Part shown: one piece after another, positions 38,678 through 49,815 of the stretch
How positions within the stretch are numbered: the stretch's first letter is position 1
Layout of the letters: every line of letters starts with the position of its first letter
Origin: Rheinheimera maricola
Lineage (GTDB): Bacteria; Pseudomonadota; Gammaproteobacteria; Enterobacterales; Alteromonadaceae
Length of the DNA stretch: 64,000 bases
Direction: 5' to 3'
NCBI RefSeq assembly: GCF_016918075.2
Contig: NZ_JAERPS020000001.1
Span: 124,001-188,000 of the forward strand
The notes under the pieces: generated by a model
The model's database searches: none
The model's input: only the letters and a program-made list of their open reading frames with translations
What the model was told of the DNA's origin: nothing
Translations under genes and position numbers: made by a program

Positions 38678-38702
38678 AAGGCGCCATCAGGCGCCTTTTT
38701 TA
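38678..38702 (+). terminator. Terminator of csbD
   Basis: Stem AAGGCGCC/GGCGCCTT with loop ATCA and a T run; it lies just before the convergent prs stop and may serve as a barrier in both directions. Confidence 0.88.
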
Positions 38703-38721
38703 GTGCGAGTATCAGATGATC

Positions 38722-39666
38722 TTAATCAAACATGGAGGAGATAGATTCTTCATTACTGATACGACGAATACATTCGGCCAGCATTTCGCTTAGCGTTAAT
38801 TGACGTACTTTGGCTACTGCTTTCATTTCAGCGCTTAGTGGAATAGTGTCAGTGATAATCAGCTCGTCGATCACAGAGTTAGCGATATTTTCCGCTGCGC
38901 CGCCGGAGAACACCGGGTGGGTAGCGTAAGCAAATACGCGCTTGGCACCTTGCTCCTTTAACGCTTCTGCGGCTTTGCACAGTGTGCCGCCGGTGTCGAT
39001 CATGTCGTCAACAATAATACAGTCGCGGTCTTTTACGTCACCAATAATATGCATTACCTGGGCAACGTTAGCTTTTGGCCGGCGTTTGTCGATAATGGCT
39101 AAGTCGGCGTCGTTCAGCAGTTTGGCAATAGCGCGGGCACGCACCACACCACCAATATCCGGTGATACCACTACCGGCGACGTGAAGGCTTTTTTACGCA
39201 TATCGTCAAGTAATACCGGGCTGGCAAATACGTTGTCTACCGGCACATCAAAGAAGCCCTGAATTTGCTCGGCGTGCAAATCTACCGTTAATACGCGGTC
39301 TACGCCTACGCTGGATAAAAAATCTGCTACTACTTTAGCGGTAATAGGCACCCGGGCAGAGCGCACCCGACGGTCCTGACGGGCATAACCGAAATATGGC
39401 ATCACGGCAGTAATACGGCCGGCAGAAGCGCGGCGCAGTGCATCAACCATGACGATGAGTTCCATCAGGTTATCGTTAGTTGGCGCGCAAGTAGACTGGA
39501 TGATGAACACATCAGAACCACGCACATTTTCATTGATTTGGACGCTTACTTCCCCATCACTGAAACGGCCGACTTCGGCATCTCCAAGTTTAATATACAG
39601 ACGGCTGGCGATTTTACTTGCGAGTTCTGGTATGGCATTACCAGCGAAAACCTTCATGTCAGGCAC
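38722..39666 (-). CDS. prs: Ribose-phosphate pyrophosphokinase
   Basis: 314 residues from GTG 39666 ([15 protein letters not shown]), preceded by GAGG at eight bases; an ATG 13 codons upstream would add a non-homologous extension. Makes PRPP from ribose 5-phosphate and ATP for purine, pyrimidine, His, Trp and NAD synthesis. Motifs [29 protein letters not shown] and the PRPP loop [14 protein letters not shown] are all present. Downstream of ispE, as in E. coli. Confidence 0.97.
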   Translation of the reverse strand: MPDMKVFAGNAIPELASKIASRLYIKLGDAEVGRFSDGEVSVQINENVRGSDVFIIQSTCAPTNDNLMELIVMVDALRRASAGRITAVMPYFGYARQDRRVRSARVPITAKVVADFLSSVGVDRVLTVDLHAEQIQGFFDVPVDNVFASPVLLDDMRKKAFTSPVVVSPDIGGVVRARAIAKLLNDADLAIIDKRRPKANVAQVMHIIGDVKDRDCIIVDDMIDTGGTLCKAAEALKEQGAKRVFAYATHPVFSGGAAENIANSVIDELIITDTIPLSAEMKAVAKVRQLTLSEMLAECIRRISNEESISSMFD

Positions 39667-39736
39667 GGTTGGATCCTCAGGGCAGTGGTGAGTCCGGTTT
39701 ATCAATACACAGCGGCAAAAACACCGCTGCAGTTAC

Positions 39737-40582
39737 TTATTCGGTATCTGCCAACGCAGGCCATATAGGCGACTGGTTGACCCCTCTGGCAACAAACCCG
39801 GTTAAACCCGGGGGCAATTGCGCTAGGGCATGCTGAGCACTGGTCTGGTCCGGGAATGCAGCGAACACACTCGCGCCAGTACCCGTCATTTGACACGGCG
39901 CGTATTCTACCAACCACTGTAAGGTTATTGCAACAATAGGGTAGAGCTGTTCGACCAGTGGCTGACAGTCATTGCGCCATGGCGCTGTTAGGATGTCAGC
40001 ATCGTGTATAGGTGTCGAATTACGAATTAAATCAGGGTGCTGAAAGATTTCTGCTGTACTGACATGGCAGTTTGGCGTGACGACTAAGTACAGTTTTTCC
40101 TCCAGTTGCAGCGGTTGTAATTTTTCACCGATGCCTTGGGCAAAAGCAGTAAAGCCGCGGACAAACAGCGGGACATCGGCACCCAGGCTCAAACCCAGCT
40201 CAGCCAGGGTGTCGATAGATAAATTCAGTTGCCAGAGTTTATTCAATCCCAGCAAGGTGGTGGCCGCATCTGACGAACCTCCGCCTAAACCGCCACCCAT
40301 TGGCAGACGTTTATCCAGATAAATATCGCAGCCCTGCGTGCATTTGCCGTATTTTTGTAGCAAACGGGCGGCACGTATCACCAGGTTTTGCTCGTTTATC
40401 AACGCAATGTTGTTGCAATCAAGCGTGATGCTATCGTCGTTACGAAGGCTAAACGTCAGCTCATCGCCTGCGTCTAACAGCTGAAATAGTGTCTGCAGGT
40501 TATGATAGCCATCTGTGCGTCGCCCGGTAATATGTAAAAACAAATTCAATTTCGCCACTGCCGGCAAAGTAAGTTGTGTCAT
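39737..40582 (-). CDS. ispE: 4-diphosphocytidyl-2-C-methyl-D-erythritol kinase
   Basis: 281 residues, GHMP kinase with PAVAKLNLFLHITGRRTDGYH at the start, the ATP loop PMGGGLGGGSSDAATT near 95, and GTGASVFAAF near the end. Third-position kinase of the MEP isoprenoid pathway after IspD. Overlaps the end of lolB by four bases (ATGA). Normal length. Confidence 0.96.
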   Translation of the reverse strand: MTQLTLPAVAKLNLFLHITGRRTDGYHNLQTLFQLLDAGDELTFSLRNDDSITLDCNNIALINEQNLVIRAARLLQKYGKCTQGCDIYLDKRLPMGGGLGGGSSDAATTLLGLNKLWQLNLSIDTLAELGLSLGADVPLFVRGFTAFAQGIGEKLQPLQLEEKLYLVVTPNCHVSTAEIFQHPDLIRNSTPIHDADILTAPWRNDCQPLVEQLYPIVAITLQWLVEYAPCQMTGTGASVFAAFPDQTSAQHALAQLPPGLTGFVARGVNQSPIWPALADTE

Positions 40583-41199
40583 TGCCAGCTCCGGATCACA
40601 ATTTTAATTTGGCTGTCATCGCTTTGCAGCAGCAGGCGTTTGGGCAGTGCCAGGCTGTCGGGAAAAAAACTCTGGTACTGCAATTGCCACACTATGCCGG
40701 TGCTGTCGGTTAAATTAAAACCGGTAACGCGACCCTCTGCATCACGCTGTACGTCGCGGCCTTTGCTGCCTGGCAGACCACGTAGCCATAGCGGCATATC
40801 ATTTAGCGGCATTGACCAGCCGGATAATTGCAACAGCAAGGTACTAGTATCTACTGCCCGATATGTTTCACCTTTAATAGTAATGGCGCTACCTTGTGCG
40901 GTATCAGTTAATTCAAACAAACTAATGCCAACATTGCTTAAACGGGCGTTATAGTGCGATGAATTATGTTGTTGCCAACGTAAATTGCCACTAACTGAAT
41001 CGGCTGGCGTTTTTATACCAACACTGGCTTGCAATTCAAACTGCTGCATGGCTTGTATTTTCTGCTCGCGCATAGTGCTATTTAGCGGTGTTTGTTGGCT
41101 GTCAGCGCGCTGCAATAAACTACAGCCATTTAACACTATGAGTAAAACGCCAAGAAAAACCGGCCGGTAAAATCGATACGCCACACTAAAGTCCTTCAC
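40579..41199 (-). CDS. lolB: Outer-membrane lipoprotein LolB
   Basis: 206 residues. Lipobox LNGC with Cys26, then a LolB domain (MQQFELQASVGIKTPADSVSGNLRWQQ). Receives lipoproteins from LolA and inserts them in the outer membrane. First gene of lolB-ispE-prs, divergent from hemA with about 70 bp between; both promoters must lie in that gap. Confidence 0.94.
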   Translation of the reverse strand: MKDFSVAYRFYRPVFLGVLLIVLNGCSLLQRADSQQTPLNSTMREQKIQAMQQFELQASVGIKTPADSVSGNLRWQQHNSSHYNARLSNVGISLFELTDTAQGSAITIKGETYRAVDTSTLLLQLSGWSMPLNDMPLWLRGLPGSKGRDVQRDAEGRVTGFNLTDSTGIVWQLQYQSFFPDSLALPKRLLLQSDDSQIKIVIRSWQ

Positions 41200-41273
41200 T
41201 GTGCTTTCTTAGCTTTTATTAAGTTGGGGCTTTTTGTACAATTCGCCCCCTGACAATTCTGATGATACAGGTG

Positions 41274-42521
41274 ATGGCCATTTTCGCTCTCGGCATTAAT
41301 CATAAAACGGCACCGGTGGCCTTGCGCGAACAAGTTGCTTTTGCGCCAGAGCAGTTGCCTGCAGCCTTGCGCGAACTGACAACGTTAACCAGTATTTCAG
41401 ATGCCGTCATTTTGTCTACCTGTAATCGCACGGAGTTGTATTTTAACGGCACTGCGACACAAGCGGAACAGGTAATTAGCTGGTTGGCCCATTTTCATGC
41501 TGTTAATGCTGCTGAATTGCAGCCGCATTTGTATTTGCATCAGGACAATGCTGCAGCCGAGCATCTGATGCAGGTCGCGTCTGGGTTAGATTCTCTGGTA
41601 CTGGGCGAGCCACAAATTTTAGGCCAGGTAAAACAAGCTTACAATCAGGCGCGTAATGCTGGTACGGTAAACCCGCAGTTTGAACGTTTATTTCAAAAAA
41701 CCTTTGCTGTGGCTAAACAGGTAAGAACCGACACTGACATCGGTGCCAATGCGGTATCGGTTGCGTTTGCTGCCGTCAGTTTGGCAAAGCAAATTTTCGG
41801 TAACCTTGGTAAAGTGCGGGTGCTGTTAATTGGTGCAGGCGAAACCATAGAGTTAGTTGCCAGGCATCTGAAGGAGCAGGGCGCGGCGCAATTGACCGTC
41901 GCTAACCGTACTTACGAGCGTGCCGTGCAGTTGGCCGAACAATTTTCGGCTGCCGCTATTACTTTGGCGCAAGTGCCAGGTGATCTGGCAAACGCCGATA
42001 TTGTGATAAGCTCTACCGCCAGCACCTTGCCCATTGTGGGTAAGGGTATGGTCGAGCAGGCCCTAAAGCAGCGTAAGCACAAGCCAATGTTTCTGGTCGA
42101 CTTGGCGGTGCCACGTGATATTGAACAACAAGTCTGTGAGCTCGAAGACGCTTATTTGTATACAGTAGATGATTTACAGTCGATAGTAGCGCAAAATCTT
42201 ACCAGTCGTCAGCAGGCTGCTGAGCAAGCGAAGCAAATCATCAGTGTCGGTGCGACAGAATTTGCCCAATGGTTAACGTTGCAAGGCAATGTCGATTGGC
42301 TACGAGACTATCGTCAGCGCTGTGAAATCATTCGCGCTGAGCTACTTGGCAAGGCTGTTAATCAATTGGCTGCGGGCCAGGAAGCTGAAAAAGTTCTGGC
42401 TGAATTTGCCACAAAATTGAGTAACCGGCTGATGCATAGCCCAACCAAAGCTATCCGTCAGTTAGTGCAAGACGATGAACCGAATAAACAAACCTTGATC
42501 AACACCTTGTTAGATCTGTAA
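41274..42521 (+). CDS. hemA: Glutamyl-tRNA reductase
   Basis: 415 residues from ATG 41274 (MAIFALGINHKTAPV, aligned with the family start); an ATG at 41262 would add four residues, and no strong ribosome site separates them. Reduces Glu-tRNA to glutamate-1-semialdehyde, the first step of tetrapyrrole synthesis. Catalytic Cys in STCNRTELY, NADPH-binding LLIGAGETIELVARHL, and the C-terminal dimerisation region are present. Confidence 0.96.
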   Translation: MAIFALGINHKTAPVALREQVAFAPEQLPAALRELTTLTSISDAVILSTCNRTELYFNGTATQAEQVISWLAHFHAVNAAELQPHLYLHQDNAAAEHLMQVASGLDSLVLGEPQILGQVKQAYNQARNAGTVNPQFERLFQKTFAVAKQVRTDTDIGANAVSVAFAAVSLAKQIFGNLGKVRVLLIGAGETIELVARHLKEQGAAQLTVANRTYERAVQLAEQFSAAAITLAQVPGDLANADIVISSTASTLPIVGKGMVEQALKQRKHKPMFLVDLAVPRDIEQQVCELEDAYLYTVDDLQSIVAQNLTSRQQAAEQAKQIISVGATEFAQWLTLQGNVDWLRDYRQRCEIIRAELLGKAVNQLAAGQEAEKVLAEFATKLSNRLMHSPTKAIRQLVQDDEPNKQTLINTLLDL

Positions 42522-42539
42522 TCAGGCAAATAAAACACC

Positions 42540-43631
42540 ATGAAAGAATCGGTATACCGCAAGCTGGAAGGCCTGGCTGAGCGTTACGAAGAAGTGCAAG
42601 CGTTGCTGAGTGATGCGTCAGTGATCAGCGATCAAGCGAAATTTCGCGAGCTGTCAAAAGAATACAGCCAGCTGGAAGACATCAGCAAAGCCTTTGCTGA
42701 TTACCAACAGGCACAGCAGGATTTAGCTTCGGCTGAAGAAATGCAAAAAGACAGCGACCCTGAGATGCGCGAAATGGCGCAGGAAGAATATAAAGCTGCC
42801 AGAGAGCGCATTGAACAGCTGGATCAAGAGCTGCAGATTTTATTACTGCCCAAAGATCCCAACGACAACAACAGCTGCTTTTTGGAAATCCGTGCCGGAG
42901 CTGGTGGCGATGAGGCGGCGATTTTCGCCGGCGATGTGTTTCGCATGTACAGCCGCTTTGCTGAAAAACGGCGCTGGAAGCTTGAGGTGGTAAGCGCCAG
43001 TGAAGGCGAGCATGGTGGCTTCAAAGAAATTATTGCCAGCGTACAAGGCGAGGGCGCTTACGGTACATTAAAGTTTGAATCGGGCGGCCACCGTGTACAA
43101 CGCGTGCCGGCTACCGAATCACAGGGGCGCGTTCACACCTCTGCTTGTACCGTGGCGATAATGCCAGAAGTGCCAGAAAGCGAAGCCATAGAAATTAATC
43201 CGGCCGATTTAAAAGTGGATACCTTTCGTGCCTCCGGTGCCGGTGGTCAGCACGTAAACCGCACGGACTCTGCCATTCGCATTACCCACTTACCCACAGG
43301 TATTGTGGTGGAGTGTCAGGATGAACGCTCACAGCATAAAAACCGTGCCCGCGCCATGAGCGTGCTGCAGTCACGTATTCAGGCCGCTGAAGATGAAAAA
43401 CGACGTTTAGTGGAAGAATCTACCCGCCGTTCGTTAGTCGGTAGTGGCGACCGCTCTGAGCGCATTCGTACCTATAACTTCCCTCAGGGCCGTTTAACCG
43501 ACCATCGGATCAACTTAACTATTTACCGCTTAAACGAGGTAATGGAAGGCGATTTAGATCAGGTGCTTGAGCCGTTAAAACATGAGCACCAGGCCGATTT
43601 ATTAGCCGCACTGGCCGACGAGAACCGCTAA
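42540..43631 (+). CDS. prfA: Peptide chain release factor 1
   Basis: 363 residues. Recognises UAA and UAG. GGQ motif at residues 235-237 ([12 protein letters not shown]) and codon-recognition PAT in VPATESQG. Ends directly at the prmC start, which encodes the methylase of its GGQ glutamine. Standard position after hemA. Confidence 0.97.
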   Translation: MKESVYRKLEGLAERYEEVQALLSDASVISDQAKFRELSKEYSQLEDISKAFADYQQAQQDLASAEEMQKDSDPEMREMAQEEYKAARERIEQLDQELQILLLPKDPNDNNSCFLEIRAGAGGDEAAIFAGDVFRMYSRFAEKRRWKLEVVSASEGEHGGFKEIIASVQGEGAYGTLKFESGGHRVQRVPATESQGRVHTSACTVAIMPEVPESEAIEINPADLKVDTFRASGAGGQHVNRTDSAIRITHLPTGIVVECQDERSQHKNRARAMSVLQSRIQAAEDEKRRLVEESTRRSLVGSGDRSERIRTYNFPQGRLTDHRINLTIYRLNEVMEGDLDQVLEPLKHEHQADLLAALADENR

Positions 43632-44474
43632 GTGTCAGCCGCTCTGACACTGGCACTGTGGCAAAAACAGGCGCAACAACAACTGTCGGCGGTTAGCCAA
43701 ACCGCCGATATTGAAGCCCGGCTGTGTCTGTGTCATGTGCTAAGTGTCAGTAACAGCTATTTATACAGTTACCCTGAACGTGAATTAACGGCAACAGAGC
43801 AGACAGCGCTTGGCACGTTACTCACGGCGCGCTTACAGGGCCACCCCCTGGCTTATCTGTTTGGCTATTGGCATTTTTTTGATTTGCAGCTTGAGGTGAG
43901 CCCCAGCACGTTAATTCCGCGCCCGGATACTGAATTGCTGGTTGAGCAGGTGCTTAGCCTGCCTTTGCCCGCAAACGCCAAGGTGCTGGATTTAGGCACC
44001 GGCACTGGCGCTATCGCTTTGGCGCTGGCTCACAACAAACCGCAGTGGCAGTTAACGGCCGTCGACTACATCAGCGAGGCAGTAAAGCTGGCCGAACGTA
44101 ACCGCAGCAGGCTCAATATCAGCAATTGCGCGGTACTGCACAGTAACTGGTTTGCCGCGTTAGCAGAGCAACGTTTTGATTTGATTGTGTCAAACCCACC
44201 TTATATTGACCCGGCTGACAACCATCTTGCGGCACTGCGTTATGAACCCATCACCGCGCTGACGGCAACGGAACACGGCCTTGCCGATATCCGTCATATC
44301 GTGCAGCAAGCGCCCGGCTACCTTAATCAACATGGTTGGTTATATCTGGAGCATGGTTATGATCAGGCGGATGCGGTGCGTGAACTATTGCAAGGCGTTG
44401 GTTTTGCTCAAGTTTGCTCGAAACGTGATTATGGTAATAACTGGCGCATTAGCGGCGGTTGCCTGGCGAACTAA
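43632..44474 (+). CDS. prmC: Release-factor glutamine methyltransferase
   Basis: 280 residues from GTG 43632, adjoining the prfA stop with no gap. Helical N-terminal domain, then a class I SAM fold with VLDLGTGTGAIALAL and the catalytic NPPY in IVSNPPYID. Methylates the GGQ glutamine of RF1 and RF2. Usual length. Confidence 0.96.
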   Translation: MSAALTLALWQKQAQQQLSAVSQTADIEARLCLCHVLSVSNSYLYSYPERELTATEQTALGTLLTARLQGHPLAYLFGYWHFFDLQLEVSPSTLIPRPDTELLVEQVLSLPLPANAKVLDLGTGTGAIALALAHNKPQWQLTAVDYISEAVKLAERNRSRLNISNCAVLHSNWFAALAEQRFDLIVSNPPYIDPADNHLAALRYEPITALTATEHGLADIRHIVQQAPGYLNQHGWLYLEHGYDQADAVRELLQGVGFAQVCSKRDYGNNWRISGGCLAN

Positions 44475-44570
44475 TTCACTGGCTTTTAGCGCTTTTCTTT
44501 GACCACTGTCGCTATCCGGCATATAACTATTGAGTATTCAGTAAAGTAGATCCAGGTTAAGGGAAAACGC

Positions 44571-46130
44571 ATGAGTGATGACTTTATTTTTGCAGCAGAG
44601 CCGGAACATGAAGAACAAGTAGTACATGGCAGTTGGAAAGTGCTTATTGTCGATGATGAGCCTGAGGTGCATGCAGTCACTAAACTAGCATTAAGTGATT
44701 TTTCGTTTCAAAATAAAAATTTAAATTTTATCAGTGCCTACTCTGGTGCTGAAGCCAAAGCATTGCTGCAACAACACCCGGACACCGCAATAATTTTACT
44801 CGATGTGGTCATGGAAACCGATGACGCTGGTTTGATTGTCGCTCGTTATATCCGCGAAGAACTGCACAATGAACACGTACGTATTATTTTGCGCACCGGG
44901 CAGCCAGGGCAGGCACCGGAGCGGCAAGTTATTATTAACTACGATATTAACGACTACAAATCTAAAACCGAGCTTACCGCGCAAAAGTTGTTTACCGTTA
45001 TTATGTCCAGTTTGCGCTCATATCGCGACATTATGTCGCTGGAGCAAAGTCGGCTGGGTTTAGAGAAAATTATTAATGCGTCGGCAGATTTATTTTCATC
45101 GCACTCGATGGAGCAGTTTATAGATGGCGTGCTGCAGCAGTTAACGTCTATTTTGGGCTGTAATGAAAATGCGCTGTTGGTAAGCTCGTCAATGGTGGCT
45201 GGCAATATAAGTGGCGATGTGTCTGATCCGCATAAACTGGTAGTGTTTGCCGGCCAGGGCGAATTTGAGTGTAAAGAAGGTAAGCCGGTGCAAGACGTAT
45301 TGCCACCTGAGCTGTTGGAAGCGTTTGAGTCGGCGTTAAAATTGCGTGGTATTGTCTATCGCGATAATTACCTTGTGGCTTACTGTACCAGTAAGTTTAC
45401 CCATGGCTCCTTGCTGTATATTTCTGGTTTGCCCGGTTTGATGAGTGCCAATCAGAAAAAACTAATTGAGTTGTTTTCTCAAAATGTACAAATCGCCTAC
45501 GAAAATGTGCAGTTACAACATGAAATTGAAGATACCCAACGCGAAATTGTGTATCGGTTAAGTGAAGCGGTTGAGCATCGTTCAATTGAAACCGGTAACC
45601 ATGTAAAAAGGGTAGCGTTTATTTGCTACGACTTGGCCAAAGCCTATGGTTTGCCAGAAGAGGAAGCTGAACGATTGATGTTCGCTGCGCCATTGCACGA
45701 CGTAGGTAAAGTGGGCATACCGGATGGTATTTTGAATAAGCCATCGAAGTTGCAAGGCCAGGAATGGGAAGTGATGAAAACCCATGCCAGTATTGGTTAT
45801 GAGATTTTAAAAGATTCCAAGCGCAGTATTATTCAGGCCGGTGCTGTTATTGCCCAGGATCATCATGAAAAATGGGACGGAACAGGTTACCCGTCGGGTA
45901 AAAAAGGCGATGACATTCATATTTATGGCCGTATTGCAGCGCTAGCCGATGTATATGACGCACTGCGTCACCGCCGCTGCTACAAGTCAGCCTGGTCGCT
46001 AGAGCAGGTAATAACGCAAATAGTGTCTGAATCGGGTAAACAATTTGACCCGCAATTGGTAGAAATATTTAAGCAGCGGGTCGACAAACTAGAGGCAATA
46101 CTGCAAAAATACCCGGACAGCGACGAATAA
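44571..46130 (+). CDS. Receiver-DUF3369-HD-GYP response regulator (c-di-GMP phosphodiesterase)
   Basis: 519 residues. Receiver domain (VLIVDDEPEVHAV near 23, phospho-acceptor Asp in ILLDVVMET), a DUF3369 domain (about 170-320), then HD-GYP with His376-Asp377 in HDVGKVGIPDGIL, HHEKWDGTGYP and ADVYDAL. HD-GYP proteins hydrolyse cyclic di-GMP; all metal-ligand motifs look intact. It stands between prmC and sirB2, in a cluster where such a gene is not usual, and has its own terminator. The cognate kinase is not adjacent. Confidence 0.93.
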   Translation: MSDDFIFAAEPEHEEQVVHGSWKVLIVDDEPEVHAVTKLALSDFSFQNKNLNFISAYSGAEAKALLQQHPDTAIILLDVVMETDDAGLIVARYIREELHNEHVRIILRTGQPGQAPERQVIINYDINDYKSKTELTAQKLFTVIMSSLRSYRDIMSLEQSRLGLEKIINASADLFSSHSMEQFIDGVLQQLTSILGCNENALLVSSSMVAGNISGDVSDPHKLVVFAGQGEFECKEGKPVQDVLPPELLEAFESALKLRGIVYRDNYLVAYCTSKFTHGSLLYISGLPGLMSANQKKLIELFSQNVQIAYENVQLQHEIEDTQREIVYRLSEAVEHRSIETGNHVKRVAFICYDLAKAYGLPEEEAERLMFAAPLHDVGKVGIPDGILNKPSKLQGQEWEVMKTHASIGYEILKDSKRSIIQAGAVIAQDHHEKWDGTGYPSGKKGDDIHIYGRIAALADVYDALRHRRCYKSAWSLEQVITQIVSESGKQFDPQLVEIFKQRVDKLEAILQKYPDSDE

Positions 46131-46133
46131 CCG

Positions 46134-46157
46134 CAGCCAGCTTACGCTGGCTGTTTT
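46134..46157 (+). terminator. Terminator of the HD-GYP gene
   Basis: Stem CAGCCAG/CTGGCTG with loop CTTACG and tail TTTTATT, four bases after the stop codon. Confidence 0.8.
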
Positions 46158-46179
46158 ATTAATAAATAAGGATAACCCT

Positions 46180-47452
<1,273 letters not shown>

Positions 47453-47454
47453 AC

Positions 47455-47487
47455 AAAAAGGGACAGTATGTGGCTGTCCCTTTTTTT
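47455..47487. terminator. Bidirectional terminator between kdsA and the DUF3718 gene
   Basis: AAAAAGGGACAG and CTGTCCCTTTTTTT arms around TATGTGG, right after the kdsA stop and 13 bp from the convergent gene end. Confidence 0.9.
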
Positions 47488-47499
47488 GCCAGCCTCACT

Positions 47500-47835
47500 T
47501 TAATTGGGTGCGCTGGTTACATCCTGAATCGTCACCCGGCCTTTAATACGGTCTTCATAAGGTTTCAACATTGCGGTCACCTTAACAGCCTGATTTGCTC
47601 GGGCAAATGCCATCAATTGTTGACCATTGCAAACTACTTTTTCTACGGCATTTTGTTTGCTGATCCGAAAGTGGCCTAAGGTTTTTTTCAATCCCAGGCG
47701 GTCGTCAGTGGCTGTCTCAGTACAAATTTCAACTACCGCTGAACGAATATAATTCTCGCTGTAATTAGCGCTGACAATGGCAGGAAATGTCAGGCTGATC
47801 ACTACCGCTACGGTTAACCATGCTTGCTTTTTCAT
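47500..47835 (-). CDS. DUF3718 family exported protein
   Basis: 111 residues. Signal peptide (about 1-23, ending VSA), then ENYIRSAVVEICTETATDDRLGLKKTL and VVCNGQQLMAFA, the conserved parts of DUF3718, found mainly in Alteromonadales and Shewanella. Two cysteines could form a disulfide. Function unknown; periplasmic location inferred. Confidence 0.85.
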   Translation of the reverse strand: MKKQAWLTVAVVISLTFPAIVSANYSENYIRSAVVEICTETATDDRLGLKKTLGHFRISKQNAVEKVVCNGQQLMAFARANQAVKVTAMLKPYEDRIKGRVTIQDVTSAPN

Positions 47836-47981
47836 CGGACTATCCTCTGCATTTTAATTATGGCGTATGCCATAGCGCTATTTTGGCAGCCGGCAGTAGC
47901 TATCACCTGCGGTTTGGGCTAAACGGTGGCGTCGTTGTTATCAAGTGATAAGCTGACGCCAGAGCGGGATAAACGGTAAGT

Positions 47982-48725
47982 TTAGTGTTGCGGCAAGCTA
48001 GTAAGTTGGTCTGCCCAGTTCAGTTTGTAACGTCGTGAAGCTGCAACATGGTTACCGTTGCTAAGGATAAATTCGTAGTCATTGTTGTGCGGTTGCAACT
48101 TGTGTACATGGTGCAGATTAAGCAAGGTAGAACGATGAATTTGCACAAATTGCTTAGGTAGGCGTTGCAGCAACTCTTTCATAGTTTCTCGTATGATCAG
48201 TGTTTCCTGTAGCGTATGAATACACATGTAATTGCCGGCTGCTTCGATGAGTAAAATATCAATGTCGTCCAGCAATAAGGTGGAGGCGCCAGTTTTAAAC
48301 GTCAGTTTATTTACCGGCACAGGGCTGGCGCCCGCTAGCGGCTTATCCAACGCTGTGCGCGCATCCAATAGTGTTTGCGCCAGGCGTTGACGAGACACCG
48401 GTTTTAACAAATAGTCAAAAGCAAAGTGTTCAAAAGCTGAAAAGGCAAATTGCTCGTAAGCGGTAACCAGCACAAACAAGGGCCGTGTCATAGCCGAGCC
48501 TTTAGCGGCTTGCTGTAAAATATCAATGCCTTTAATACCGGGCATCTGAATATCAAGAAACACCAGGTCTATATCTGCTGGGGTTTGTAAAAATTGCAGT
48601 GTATCGTCACCATTATCAAAGCAGTCAATAATTTCAAGATTAGGATACGCCGCCAGTTTAGCTTTTAAATTGCTGATCGCTAAGGGCTCGTCATCGGCAA
48701 TAATAACTTTAAGTGCTGCGCTCAT
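47982..48725 (-). CDS. LytTR-family response regulator
   Basis: 247 residues. Receiver domain (IIADDEPLAISNLK at the start; phospho-acceptor in VFLDIQMPG near 57; KP near 106), a short linker, and a LytTR DNA-binding domain (about 148-247; QIHRSTLLNLHHVHKLQP). Overlaps the end of the upstream kinase gene by 17 bases, so the three genes are an operon. The targets are unknown. Confidence 0.94.
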   Translation of the reverse strand: MSAALKVIIADDEPLAISNLKAKLAAYPNLEIIDCFDNGDDTLQFLQTPADIDLVFLDIQMPGIKGIDILQQAAKGSAMTRPLFVLVTAYEQFAFSAFEHFAFDYLLKPVSRQRLAQTLLDARTALDKPLAGASPVPVNKLTFKTGASTLLLDDIDILLIEAAGNYMCIHTLQETLIIRETMKELLQRLPKQFVQIHRSTLLNLHHVHKLQPHNNDYEFILSNGNHVAASRRYKLNWADQLTSLPQH

Positions 48726-49815
48726 TTAGCGTCTCCGTGGCTATGCGCAGTTGGCTGTAAAAGCCGCTGCTGCTGTGGCTGAGTGTTAAGCTGGCCGCAT
48801 TGCCAAATAATAGTTGCAGCCGCTCAGCAAGATTAATTAAGTTTAGTGGCTGTTCTGTTTCAGGCCAGCCAGCATTGGGATTAGCGCCTTGTTGTGCCAG
48901 AGTAATGTGTAGTTGGTTCTGTAGCAGTTGCAGGCTTAGCTGCAGGCAGATGTCGCCAGCGCGTTCTGCGACGCTGTATTGAATGGCATTTTCGGCCAGC
49001 GGTTGCAATAACAACGGCGGAAAGTGCACTTTAGGCAGCGGTGTGGCTAGCTGCCAGTTCAATTGTAGGCGCGGGCCAAAACGCACTTGCTGTATCGCCA
49101 TATAGGCGGTTAATGCATCTAGCTCTTGCTGCAACGGAATAAACTCATCCTGTTGGTTTTTCAGCGAGTGGCGCAGATAGGTGGAGATGTGTTGGATAAG
49201 TTCTTCCGCCGCCAAGCCGTTGCGCTGCACAATTAACGCATTAAGCGCATTGAGGGTATTAAACATAAAATGTGGGTTAAGCTGATAGCGCAGCACTTTT
49301 AAGCGGGCTTGGCGTGCTTGCTTTGCCAGCTGCTGTTGTTGTTGCAGTGCGGCATAGTGCAACTGATTGGTTTTAATCAGCATAAACACGGCAAGCCATC
49401 CAGCCAGTGGCAATAACACCAGTGAAAATGCTAAGAAATACTTTAGTACAGAATCGACGTTTTGTACCATATCTGATGCGTAACGCATGACCAGATATTG
49501 CCGCAGTAGCACCATCGTCAGCCAAAGCGGAATAACTATCCACAACAAACGTGTTAGTTGTGCCACTAGCTGCCGTTGCTGCAATAACTCATGTTGTCCC
49601 AGCCAACCAGTAACTAAAACATTTATCAAAGTAACCAGACTGTAGATCCATAAATAAGGCCACGTAGCCTCGTCCTGAAGTGGCACTAACACGGCCAGAT
49701 GAGTGTATTTAACCAGTAAATAGCTTAACCAATACAGCACATGCCAATAGCAAAAGCTGGTTAGTCGCTGTCGTTGCACATCTGCGGTAATCACGCTGTG
49801 TGCCATGGTAAGCAT
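48709..49815 (-). CDS. LytS-type histidine kinase with degenerate ATP-binding domain
   Basis: 368 residues. Four or so membrane helices, a coiled coil, then the His_kinase domain with QLNPHFMFNTLNALNAL (His near 179) and N box LLLQPLAENAIQYSV. The HATPase lacks its nucleotide motifs: where family members have DDGPG this has AQQGANPNAG, and where they have GVGL it has PLNLINL. I infer it cannot bind ATP normally and may act as a pseudokinase partner of the kinase upstream. Overlaps that gene by 25 bases; the start could also be the ATG three codons in. Confidence 0.9.
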   Translation of the reverse strand: MLTMAHSVITADVQRQRLTSFCYWHVLYWLSYLLVKYTHLAVLVPLQDEATWPYLWIYSLVTLINVLVTGWLGQHELLQQRQLVAQLTRLLWIVIPLWLTMVLLRQYLVMRYASDMVQNVDSVLKYFLAFSLVLLPLAGWLAVFMLIKTNQLHYAALQQQQQLAKQARQARLKVLRYQLNPHFMFNTLNALNALIVQRNGLAAEELIQHISTYLRHSLKNQQDEFIPLQQELDALTAYMAIQQVRFGPRLQLNWQLATPLPKVHFPPLLLQPLAENAIQYSVAERAGDICLQLSLQLLQNQLHITLAQQGANPNAGWPETEQPLNLINLAERLQLLFGNAASLTLSHSSSGFYSQLRIATETLNERST

